Assembly (NCBI GenBank): GCA_946999385.1
Contig: CAMQCZ010000030.1
Location: forward strand, 1-17,180
Direction of reading: 5' to 3'
Length of the DNA stretch: 17,180 nucleotides
DNA from: an uncultured Lachnoanaerobaculum sp.
GTDB lineage: Bacteria; Bacillota; Clostridia; Lachnospirales; Lachnospiraceae
Position numbers and translations under genes: made by a program. Below the pieces are notes generated by a model. It did no database searches and was not told the DNA's origin. It worked only from the letters and a program-made list of their open reading frames with translations. Position 1 is the stretch's first letter; every line of letters starts with the position of its first letter. Below are positions 5,979 to 13,033 of this stretch, in pieces.

Positions 5979-7186
5979 AGCTGTTATATAAAAAAATAAA
6001 AGAAAGAATCAGTACAAATTTATCTTTTAACAATGATATTGATGATGAACTTGTATATCAAAATATTGATAATGAAATTTCAGATATATCTAATGAAGCA
6101 AAGCTGAGTGTTAAAGAAAAAATAAATTTAAGAAATAAGCTTTTTTGTTCATATAGAAGACTGGGAATTTTAGATGATTTATTAAAAGATAAAACTATAA
6201 GTGAGATAATGATAAATTCGTATAATGAAATATTTGTAGAATGTCGTGGTCAAACAAAGAAATTGGAATTGGGCTTTGAAAGTAAGGAGCAGCTTGAGGA
6301 CATCATACAACAAATTGTTTCAAGAGTGAATAGGATGGTAAATGCCTCAAGTCCTATAGTTGATGCAAGACTTGATGACGGTTCAAGAGTGCATATAGTA
6401 TTAAATCCTGTTTCTATAAACGGTCCCACTATAACAATAAGAAAATTTCCTGAACCTATCACGATGAATAAGCTTATTTCATATGGCTCTGTAGATCAAA
6501 AACTGGCAAAGTTTCTTTCAAATTTAGTTTTGGCTAAATATAATATTTTCATTTCAGGAGGAACTAATTCAGGAAAGACAACATTTTTAAATGCCTTATC
6601 TGAATTTATACCAAAGGATGAAAGAGTTATAACTATAGAAGATTCTGCAGAATTAAATTTGCGTCATATAGAAAATCTTGTCAGTCTTGAAACTAAGAAT
6701 GCCAATAGTAATGGAGAAGGTGCTATATTTATCTCGGATCTTATAAAGGCGGCATTAAGAATGAATCCTGACAGAATAGTTGTAGGAGAGGTCAGATCAA
6801 AGGAAGCCTTGGATATGCTACAGGCTATGAATACAGGCCATGACGGCTCACTTAGCACAGGCCATGCAAATTCTCCTATAGATATGTTATCAAGACTTGA
6901 AACTATGGTTCTTAGCGGGTCAAATTTCCCATTACAGGCTATAAGGGCACAAATAGCAAGTGCTATAGATATTATAATACATCTTGGCAGATTAAGGGAT
7001 AAGAAGCGAAGAGTATTATATATAGTAGAAATAGGCGATTATGTAAATGGGGAAATTGAAACAAGGACTTTATATGAATTTAGAGAGAGCAAGGAAAGCA
7101 ATGAATATGAACTTAAGGGAGATTTTTTTAAAAAAAACGATCTTAAAAATACAAGAAAAATCAAGGAAGCAGGAATTGAATTATGA
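5969..7186 (+). CDS. tadA: TadA/CpaF secretion ATPase
   Basis: This 405-residue type II/IV secretion NTPase of the CpaF branch is the cytoplasmic hexameric motor that powers Tad pilus assembly. The N-terminal all-alpha part (about 1-75) is followed by the PAS-like N-domain and then the catalytic core. Walker A is GGTNSGKT at 197-204. The Asp box is EDSAELNL at about 224-231. Walker B is RIVVGEVR at 269-276. The His box is TGHDGSLSTGHANSP at 289-303. RLDDGSRVHIVLNPVSINGP at 134-153 is typical of CpaF. All catalytic motifs are intact. The start overlaps the previous stop by 10 nt with only a weak upstream ribosome site (AAGGT), so translational coupling is likely. The last 86 nt are also read, in another frame, as the start of tadB. 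Confidence 0.96.
   Translation: MDLELLYKKIKERISTNLSFNNDIDDELVYQNIDNEISDISNEAKLSVKEKINLRNKLFCSYRRLGILDDLLKDKTISEIMINSYNEIFVECRGQTKKLELGFESKEQLEDIIQQIVSRVNRMVNASSPIVDARLDDGSRVHIVLNPVSINGPTITIRKFPEPITMNKLISYGSVDQKLAKFLSNLVLAKYNIFISGGTNSGKTTFLNALSEFIPKDERVITIEDSAELNLRHIENLVSLETKNANSNGEGAIFISDLIKAALRMNPDRIVVGEVRSKEALDMLQAMNTGHDGSLSTGHANSPIDMLSRLETMVLSGSNFPLQAIRAQIASAIDIIIHLGRLRDKKRRVLYIVEIGDYVNGEIETRTLYEFRESKESNEYELKGDFFKKNDLKNTRKIKEAGIEL
7091..7095 (+). promoter_or_regulatory. Ribosome site fixing the tadB start
   Basis: AAGGA lies 5 nt before ATG 7101, inside tadA. Other in-frame starts are 7047, 7074 and 7107. No in-frame ATG exists after the tadA stop, so an overlap is unavoidable. Confidence 0.55.
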
Positions 7187-7913
7187 TGAATATGAATTTA
7201 AAACCGTAGAATATCTTAAGTATGTACTTATTTCAATTTTATATATCTTTATTTTTGTCTATGTTTTCTATAGAAGTCCAATTATATTATTTATATTTTT
7301 GCCTTTATCATTTATATACCCAATATTAAAGAAAAAAGATTTGATAAAACAAAGAAAGCAAAAGTTTTTATTAGAATTTAAAGAGGCATTATTAATATTA
7401 TCTGCATTTGTTAGTGCCGGATATTCCATAGAAAATGCTATAAAAGAAAGCATGGCTGAATTGATACTTTTATTTGGAGCAAATTCATATATTGTAAAGG
7501 AGCTTGGTATTATTAATAAAAAAATAATGCTGAATAAGAGTGTTGAGTCTGCATTTTTGGATTTATCTTCCAGAGTAAAGCTTGATGAGGTCGAAAATTT
7601 TGCGATTATTATTAAAATTGCTAAACGTAGCGGAGGTCGCTTGATGAATATTTTTGAAGAAAGTGTAAAGGTTATAAGTGATAAAATTAATATTAAAGAA
7701 GAAATAATAACTTTAATAAGTTCAAAAATATTTGAACAAAAATTGATGAATTTTTTTCCCTTGGCAATGATTTTATACATAGATTTCACTTCTTCAAATT
7801 ATTTTAAATTAATGTATACAAGTTTTATAGGGAGGATAATAATGACCTTATCCTTAGCATTTTATATATTTTCTATATATTTATCCAATAAAATCATGGA
7901 TATAAGGGTGTGA
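7101..7913 (+). CDS. tadB: TadB-like inner-membrane platform protein (T2SSF family)
   Basis: The best start (ATG 7101, AAGGA 5 nt upstream) gives 270 residues. ATG 7047 would add 18. The protein has two membrane segments at about 41-57 and 59-76. A cytoplasmic T2SSF helical domain follows, with LEFKEALLILSAFVSAGYSIENAI and then FAIIIKIAKRSGGRLMNIFE at about 167-186. Two C-terminal membrane segments lie at about 218-228 and 245-262. This is the usual TadB arrangement, and TadB pairs with TadC to form the platform contacted by the TadA motor. The first 86 nt overlap tadA out of frame, an unusually long overlap for this operon. The stop is 2 nt before the tadC ATG. Confidence 0.88.
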   Translation: MNMNLREIFLKKTILKIQEKSRKQELNYDEYEFKTVEYLKYVLISILYIFIFVYVFYRSPIILFIFLPLSFIYPILKKKDLIKQRKQKFLLEFKEALLILSAFVSAGYSIENAIKESMAELILLFGANSYIVKELGIINKKIMLNKSVESAFLDLSSRVKLDEVENFAIIIKIAKRSGGRLMNIFEESVKVISDKINIKEEIITLISSKIFEQKLMNFFPLAMILYIDFTSSNYFKLMYTSFIGRIIMTLSLAFYIFSIYLSNKIMDIRV

Positions 7914-7915
7914 AA

Positions 7916-9148
7916 ATGAGGGCATTAAAATATTATTTTAAAAAATATAAAAAAGAGATTTTAATAATACTTTTAGGGATTATTTTATCTATATTTAATA
8001 TGATTTTCATAAAAAATGATATTAAGCTTACACATGAAAATAAAATAAAAAAAGAAGATTATACGGGTATGGATTATAGTATTCCTGTCTATGTTTATGG
8101 ATTATTTAATAAAAGAAAGCTTATAGATATACCTGTAGAAAGAAAAAAATACACGAATAGAGAGATAGATAAGATTTTTGATGAGTGTATTAAAGCTTTA
8201 CCTAATAAAATTCTTGGAGAAAATATTTCTGAAGATAAAATAAATACCAAGCTTAATTTTATTAAATATATACCTGAATATGATGTTGATATTGCTATAA
8301 TCCCCGAGGATACGGATTTGATAGATTTTAGCGGTGAAATTTTAAATACAGATTTGAAATCTAAAAAAGAAACGTATCTTAATATCATTTTATCTTATGG
8401 AGATAGAAGCACAGAATTTAAATTAAGATTAACTATAATACCGAGTGATAATAAGGATGAAAAATATATTATTAATTCTTTTTTAAAAGAAATAAAAAAT
8501 GAAAATGAAAAGCAAAAGAATTCTGATTATTTAGTATTACCTGAAAAATGGAAGGGTAAAGATATCAAATATAAGAGTAAAGAAAATTATGATTACATAT
8601 ACATTTTTATATTTTTTCTGTTATTGCTTGTATTAATAAAGTTTAATGAAAGATATAAAGAAAAGCAAAAGAAAATATTTGTAGAAAAGGAAAATTTATT
8701 GGAATATCCTGAAATAATATCAAAATTTATTGTATATATAGAAGCCGGCTTATCTATAAGAAATATATGGGAGAAGATAGTTATGGATTATGAAAAAAAT
8801 TCATTGCTATCAAAGCATAAAATTGATGTTTATGAAAAAATGAAAAAGGCTTATTTAAGATTAAAATCAGGTATGCATGAGGCTATTGTATACAAAAAAT
8901 TTTCTAGGGAAGTAGGATTAAGACAATATACTAAATTTGTGAGTATTTTAGAGCAAAATAGAAAAACAGGTTTGACAAATATAAAGGATTTGCTAATTAC
9001 TGAAAGTAAAGAAGCTTGGGAACAAAGGATACAATTAGCAAAGAGGCAGGGACAGGAGGCACAAACTAAATTGCTATTACCGCTTTTTATTATGTTACTT
9101 ATTGTCTTGGTAATAGTAGTTGCTCCGGCAATGCTTAATATGTATTAA
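7916..9148 (+). CDS. tadC: TadC-like platform protein with a large N-terminal domain predicted outside the membrane
   Basis: ATG 7916, with AAGGG 7 nt upstream, is preferred over the overlapping GTG 7910. The product is 410 residues. The C-terminal half is the T2SSF part: a membrane segment at about 226-242, the cytoplasmic helical domain at about 255-385 (EYPEIISKFIVYIEAGLSIR, LEQNRKTGLTNIKDLL, EAWEQRIQLAKRQGQEAQTK) and a last membrane segment at about 387-405. EAQTKLLLP before the final helix is characteristic of TadB/TadC proteins. The front is unusual: a membrane segment at 15-33 is followed by about 190 hydrophilic residues (34-225) before the next one, placing a domain outside the membrane by simple topology. 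I do not recognise that domain. LVLPEKWKGKDIKYK at about 206-220 leads back into the membrane. It follows tadB and precedes the pilin gene by 21 nt. Confidence 0.85.
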   Translation: MRALKYYFKKYKKEILIILLGIILSIFNMIFIKNDIKLTHENKIKKEDYTGMDYSIPVYVYGLFNKRKLIDIPVERKKYTNREIDKIFDECIKALPNKILGENISEDKINTKLNFIKYIPEYDVDIAIIPEDTDLIDFSGEILNTDLKSKKETYLNIILSYGDRSTEFKLRLTIIPSDNKDEKYIINSFLKEIKNENEKQKNSDYLVLPEKWKGKDIKYKSKENYDYIYIFIFFLLLLVLIKFNERYKEKQKKIFVEKENLLEYPEIISKFIVYIEAGLSIRNIWEKIVMDYEKNSLLSKHKIDVYEKMKKAYLRLKSGMHEAIVYKKFSREVGLRQYTKFVSILEQNRKTGLTNIKDLLITESKEAWEQRIQLAKRQGQEAQTKLLLPLFIMLLIVLVIVVAPAMLNMY

Positions 9149-9156
9149 ATATAAAA

Positions 9157-9164
9157 AAAGGAGG
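9157..9164 (+). promoter_or_regulatory. Strong ribosome site of the flp pilin gene
   Basis: AAAGGAGG sits 5 nt before ATG 9170. It is one of the two best ribosome sites in the operon, fitting a subunit that must be made in excess. Confidence 0.7.
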
Positions 9165-9169
9165 TTTAT

Positions 9170-9343
9170 ATGTTGACTGAGTTGAAAAATTTCTTAAAAC
9201 AAGAGGATGCAATAGGAGTTATTGAAATCGTTTTGATTTTGGTAGTTTTAATTGGTTTGGTTTTAGTTTTTAAGAGAAATATAAATGAAGTATTAAATAA
9301 TATTTTTAAAGAAATAAAAAGAAAATCAAAAGAGGTATACTAA
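9170..9343 (+). CDS. flp: Flp-type major pilin precursor (type IVb/IVc prepilin)
   Basis: This 57-residue gene is too short for most automatic ORF lists. The protein has a short charged leader (about residues 1-14, with KQED), then the hydrophobic pilin helix IGVIEIVLILVVLIGLVLVF (15-34), and a short basic tail. A glutamate at E19 lies at +5 if cleavage occurs after A14, the standard prepilin arrangement. Flp precursors usually have Gly at -1; here it is Ala. Length, helix and position directly after tadC make this the main pilus subunit. It has a very strong AAAGGAGG ribosome site, and its TAA stop immediately abuts the ATG of the next gene. The C-terminus (VLNNIFKEIKRKSKEVY) has no Cys and no sorting motif, so it is not a sortase substrate. 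Confidence 0.88.
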   Translation: MLTELKNFLKQEDAIGVIEIVLILVVLIGLVLVFKRNINEVLNNIFKEIKRKSKEVY

Positions 9344-11245
9344 ATGTATAAAAAAGGCTCTATATCAGTATTTTTAGCTTTGATATCAATATGTATAATA
9401 TCGCTTATAATGATATCTTTAGAAAGTGCCAGAATTAGCGGAGCAAGATGGCAGGCACAAAACATAGCTGATTCAAGCATATATAGCTTATTTAGTGAAT
9501 ATAATATTAAGCTGTGGGAAAAATATAAGATAGCCTTATTGGAATATATAGACGATGAAGATATAAAAGAAAGTATGTTGTTATATGCAAATGCAAATAT
9601 AGATAATACAAGTAATTATTTACTATTTACGCCAAAATTTGATATAGAGCAAAAACTTATGATTGTAGACGAGAAGGGGGCATATATTGAAAAAGAAATA
9701 GTAGACTATATGAAATATAATATTTCTTCAATAAAAAAAATGTTTGAAAATCCTGCGAAAATAATAAAGGAGGCTAAAAAAGCTGATTCAGGCAAGAAGA
9801 TTTCAGATGGATTTAGTGAAATTTCAAAGCAAGCTATGGATTTGGAAAAATATGCAAAAAAAATTTGTGAAAATTTGGAAAAAATAAAGAAAAATTATGA
9901 TGAAGCAAGTGCTGATATTAATTCACAGGATATGAGTTCATTTCAAAAAGAGGCTGATGATATTATAGATGAAATAAAAAAACTTGGTAAAAATTTTGAA
10001 AAATATAAAAAAGAATCAGAAAAAATAGATAAAAAAATAAAGCAAGCTTCTGAATCCGAGTCATGGAATGATGTTGATGGAGAGCAAGGCTTGCAGGAAT
10101 ATAATAATTCATATAAAAATTACAATATCGAACAAAAGAAAAGATTAGAAGAAATAAAAGTTGTTGTTGAGGCTTATAATATGCAGCTTGGTAATATTTC
10201 AGATTCAAAAGAAATTGCCGCTTCAATAGAAGATTTGGAGGCTGATAGTGATGAGGAGCATGATTATAGTGAAGAAATTGATTCATTATATGAAACTTTA
10301 GAATCAAAATGGAATAGTATTAATATTAATAGTGATATAAAAGCTTCAGAGATTGATGAAGAAAAAAAACAACAACTTTACGATTTGAAAGATTTGATGA
10401 ATAAAAAAATATTAAGCTTAGTCTTGCCGAGAGATAGAAAACTAAGTAAACTTTCGCATTCTCAAAGCCCTTTAGAAAAAGAAAGTAAGAGCTTCGGAAG
10501 TAGAAAACAAAAGCAGGCGGATATATTTAAAAGGGCAATTATTCAAGAATATATAGATGAATTTTTTTATGATTTTATAGATGATAAGTCAAACCTTATC
10601 TCTTATGAAAAGGAGTATATTATTGCAGGCAAAAATAGTGATGAAAAAAATCTTAAAGAGGTATTGAAGCAATTATTAGCCTTGAGAACAGGTTTTAATT
10701 ATTTAAGCTTGATAAGAGATAGTGAAAAAATATCACAGGTAAAGGCTTTGGCAAATACTATAATGGGATTTTGTGCTTTACCACAGCTTTCATTTTTATT
10801 GGAATTTTTAATTTTGAGTGTTTGGGCAATGGCTGAAGCTGTGGTTGATATAAAGCTTTTATTAGCGGGAGGCGAGATTCCTTTATTTAAGAATAAGGGC
10901 GAGTTTAAACTGGAATTAGAAAATTTATTTAAATTCAAAGAATATTTATCAGGTATAGAAGACAATAAAAAAGAAGAAAAAAAAGAAATATTTACTTATA
11001 GCAATTATTTGAAAATAATTATGCTTATACAAAATCAAGAAAAAATTGATTATAGGATTTTGGATCTTTTACAAATGAATATGAATAATATAGGGAATTT
11101 TATTGATATGAAAAATATGTTATATGCTTTACAGGCAAATATGAAAATAAATTCATCAAGATTTTTTTCTAATTTCATCTATGAAAAGGGATATAAATTT
11201 GATGAAGCCTTTGAAATGAAAATAAAGTGTCAAAAAGCATATTGA
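9344..11245 (+). CDS. TadG-like minor pilus/surface protein, DUF5702 type
   Basis: This 633-residue protein has an N-terminal pilin-like hydrophobic segment (residues 6-26, KKG-SISVFLALISICII) and then SARISGARWQAQNIADSSIYS. These resemble TadG/DUF5702 proteins found in clostridial Tad loci. Residues about 140-360 are highly charged and predicted coiled-coil (many E/K heptads). The C-terminal part has YEKEYIIAGK-S-x-EKNL (421-437) and AEAVVDIKLLLAGGEIPLFK (497-516), which I associate with DUF5702, plus a hydrophobic stretch at about 478-500. The protein is likely exported and held at the membrane, perhaps as a tip or scaffold. Its leader has Gly at -1 but Phe rather than Glu at +5, so cleavage by the prepilin peptidases is uncertain. 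It starts directly after the flp stop, with AGAGG 8 nt upstream. Function is inferred from context. Confidence 0.78.
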   Translation: MYKKGSISVFLALISICIISLIMISLESARISGARWQAQNIADSSIYSLFSEYNIKLWEKYKIALLEYIDDEDIKESMLLYANANIDNTSNYLLFTPKFDIEQKLMIVDEKGAYIEKEIVDYMKYNISSIKKMFENPAKIIKEAKKADSGKKISDGFSEISKQAMDLEKYAKKICENLEKIKKNYDEASADINSQDMSSFQKEADDIIDEIKKLGKNFEKYKKESEKIDKKIKQASESESWNDVDGEQGLQEYNNSYKNYNIEQKKRLEEIKVVVEAYNMQLGNISDSKEIAASIEDLEADSDEEHDYSEEIDSLYETLESKWNSININSDIKASEIDEEKKQQLYDLKDLMNKKILSLVLPRDRKLSKLSHSQSPLEKESKSFGSRKQKQADIFKRAIIQEYIDEFFYDFIDDKSNLISYEKEYIIAGKNSDEKNLKEVLKQLLALRTGFNYLSLIRDSEKISQVKALANTIMGFCALPQLSFLLEFLILSVWAMAEAVVDIKLLLAGGEIPLFKNKGEFKLELENLFKFKEYLSGIEDNKKEEKKEIFTYSNYLKIIMLIQNQEKIDYRILDLLQMNMNNIGNFIDMKNMLYALQANMKINSSRFFSNFIYEKGYKFDEAFEMKIKCQKAY

Positions 11246-11246
11246 T

Positions 11247-11253
11247 AAGGAGG
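11247..11253 (+). promoter_or_regulatory. Ribosome site fixing the tadE-like start
   Basis: AAGGAGG is followed after 9 nt by ATG 11263. The alternative GTG at 11227 lies upstream of this site and inside the previous gene, so it is rejected. Confidence 0.75.
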
Positions 11254-11262
11254 TGTTTACAT

Positions 11263-12156
11263 ATGCCCTTTTATTTAAGACTCATTTCGAGCATAAATAC
11301 TATTTTTAAAAATATACCGGTGGCTCTCCAAGTTACTTATAAAAAAAGGCAAATTTTAAATAAAAGGGCATATTTAAATGCCTCCTTAAGTGTAGAAGCA
11401 GCTATGGTTTTTTCTCTATTTTTATTTAGTATGCTTTCTCTTACGAGCTTGTTTTTTATGCTGAGTGTACATAGACAAGTACAGGCAGTAACAGAGCAGA
11501 TAGTTACTAAGGCCGGTGCTTATGCTTATGCTACAAAATATTTACCTGATTCAGGTGAGCATGATTATAAAGAATTTGGTAAAAGCTTAAGTGAAGCAAG
11601 CATTATTGCTGTGGCTATTACTAATGTATACAAAATAAAGAACAAAAATAATATAAGTTCAATTAAATATGATTGTAATTTTATGGAGGATGGTGAAAAT
11701 ATAAGTCTAAAGATAACATATAAATATATTACTCCATTCAGTATTATTCCAAAATATAAAATAAAACAAGTTTGTTTTTCAAGAAAAAGGGCATATATAG
11801 GTAAAGAAAGCAGAAAAAGAGATAAAGCCGGTAAAGATAAAAATGATGAGATTGTTTATGTTTCCATAAAAAGTCCGAGCAGATATCATTTAAGAAGAAA
11901 TTGTCATTATATATATAATCATATTAGCTCTGTTAAGATAGAAGATATAAAAAAATTAAGAAATAAAAATGGCGGTAAATATAAGCCTTGTAAAAGATGC
12001 ATGGCACATAGAGCTGCAAATGTTGTATATATTTTTCCTTCCGGCAATAAATACCATGCGGATGCAAATTGTAGTGCTATATATATTGATGTTAAGGCTG
12101 TAAAAAAATCAAGTGTAGAACATTTGGGAGTTTGCTCATATTGTGGAGGTAAATAA
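11263..12156 (+). CDS. TadE-like pseudopilin with a tandem Cys/His C-terminal module
   Basis: The start at 11263 gives 297 residues. A basic N-terminal leader of about 40 residues ends in LNA, followed by SLSVEAAMVFSLFLFSML, a TadE-type pilin helix with E45 at +5 from A40. The segment QAVTEQIVTKAGAYAYA at about 74-90 is typical of TadE. A basic linker (about 172-197, rich in K/R) then leads to two copies of one motif. Copy 1 is VY...Y208-H209-x4-C214...P-C243-x2-C246. Copy 2 is VY...Y264-H265-x4-C270...C291-x2-C294. Each copy offers one His and three Cys, a plausible zinc site; redox roles are also possible. The tail should lie outside the membrane. TadE pseudopilins help pilus biogenesis. 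The stop overlaps the next ATG (TAATG). The tail identification is by motif only. Confidence 0.82.
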   Translation: MPFYLRLISSINTIFKNIPVALQVTYKKRQILNKRAYLNASLSVEAAMVFSLFLFSMLSLTSLFFMLSVHRQVQAVTEQIVTKAGAYAYATKYLPDSGEHDYKEFGKSLSEASIIAVAITNVYKIKNKNNISSIKYDCNFMEDGENISLKITYKYITPFSIIPKYKIKQVCFSRKRAYIGKESRKRDKAGKDKNDEIVYVSIKSPSRYHLRRNCHYIYNHISSVKIEDIKKLRNKNGGKYKPCKRCMAHRAANVVYIFPSGNKYHADANCSAIYIDVKAVKKSSVEHLGVCSYCGGK

Positions 12157-12620
12157 TGCTATATGATTATAAATTAATAAAACTTTTGCTTTTTATAATA
12201 CTTTTATATTTTTCTTATACAGATATAAGATATAAAGAAATAAATATGTATATTTCTATTTCAATCTATATTATTATAATTTTTTCTTATTTTTATATTT
12301 ATCTTATTGAGAATAATTTAAATTATAAAGCTTTATTATTTTCTATAATTATTTCTATATTTTTCTTCTTATTTTCAAAATTTACAAATGAAAGTTTGGG
12401 ATATGGAGATGCTTATATATTAAGTATTTTAAGTGCTTGTATGGAAGTGAGATTTTTTTTGCTATTTATTAGCATATTGATATTTTTTGTCGGAATAATT
12501 TCTATGTTTATTATATTTATATCTATATTAAGAAAAAAATATATCAAAAATCGTAGTCTTCCACTTATACCATTTGTTTTGATAGTTATGATTTTTATGG
12601 AATGGAAGAGTATACTATGA
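12156..12620 (+). CDS. Prepilin peptidase 2 (A24 family, minimal TadV/CpaA-like) with canonical GxGD motif
   Basis: This 154-residue, very hydrophobic polytopic membrane protein has the two catalytic aspartates of the prepilin peptidase family: D23 in YFSYTDIRYKEI and D85 in ESLGYGDAYI, where G82-Y-G-D is the canonical GxGD. SLPLIPFVLIV near the C-terminus (about 133-143) matches the usual P-x-x-P/GPF-like end of these enzymes. It is the second such enzyme in the operon and is embedded between the tadE-like and tadF-like pseudopilin genes, which suggests it serves them. The other copy (5487-5978) has GAAD instead. Start and stop overlap the neighbours (TAATG and ATGA), so translation is coupled. 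There is no N-methylase domain, as is normal for Tad-type peptidases. Confidence 0.86.
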   Translation: MLYDYKLIKLLLFIILLYFSYTDIRYKEINMYISISIYIIIIFSYFYIYLIENNLNYKALLFSIIISIFFFLFSKFTNESLGYGDAYILSILSACMEVRFFLLFISILIFFVGIISMFIIFISILRKKYIKNRSLPLIPFVLIVMIFMEWKSIL

Positions 12621-13033
12621 AAAAGAATTTAAAAAAAAGAAGCTTAAAAGCCTCCTTCAGTATTGAGCTTAGCTTGATTATATTAATTATATTTATAGGA
12701 ATAGGTAATCTGATTTTGTATATAAATAAAAATAGAATTAAAGTCAGTTACGAATATATAAATCATTATGGATTGATAAAAATGATAAATAAAGAGAAAG
12801 TTTTTGATTTGGAAAATAAGTATGATAAAGAAATTATAGGGCAAATGACAAATATGACAAAGGATATCAATGAAAATACAAAAATAAAAATAAATTTTGA
12901 TAAAGGTCTGCTTTTTTCAAAAATCAAGCTAAGGACAAAAGATTTTGATATGGAAATTAAGCAAAAAACACTAAAAGCACTGGAATTTATGAGAATCAGT
13001 GCGGCTTTAGAGAGGGTTGTAAATGGAAACTGA
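12617..13033 (+). CDS. TadE/TadF-like pseudopilin
   Basis: ATG 12617 (ATGA overlap with the previous stop, GGAAGAG 6 nt upstream) gives 138 residues. An in-frame ATG at 12602 would add MEEYT and is less well placed. A basic leader (KKNLKKRSLKA) is followed by the pilin-like helix SFSIELSLIILIIFIGIGNL, with E17 at +5 if cleavage occurs after A12. The rest (about 40-138) is hydrophilic and expected outside the membrane, with ILYINKNRIKVSYEYINHYG after the helix. The layout is that of the TadE/TadF minor pseudopilins. It sits next to a prepilin peptidase and the FHA regulator. Its stop overlaps the next gene by 11 nt. TadE and TadF types cannot be separated with certainty. Confidence 0.75.
   Translation: MKKNLKKRSLKASFSIELSLIILIIFIGIGNLILYINKNRIKVSYEYINHYGLIKMINKEKVFDLENKYDKEIIGQMTNMTKDINENTKIKINFDKGLLFSKIKLRTKDFDMEIKQKTLKALEFMRISAALERVVNGN

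Noticed and set aside
7268..7789. 173-codon minus-strand open frame inside tadB
   Set aside because: It is antisense to a well-supported T2SSF gene; its hydrophobic, Ile/Ser-rich composition is the usual complement of an AT-rich membrane protein gene.
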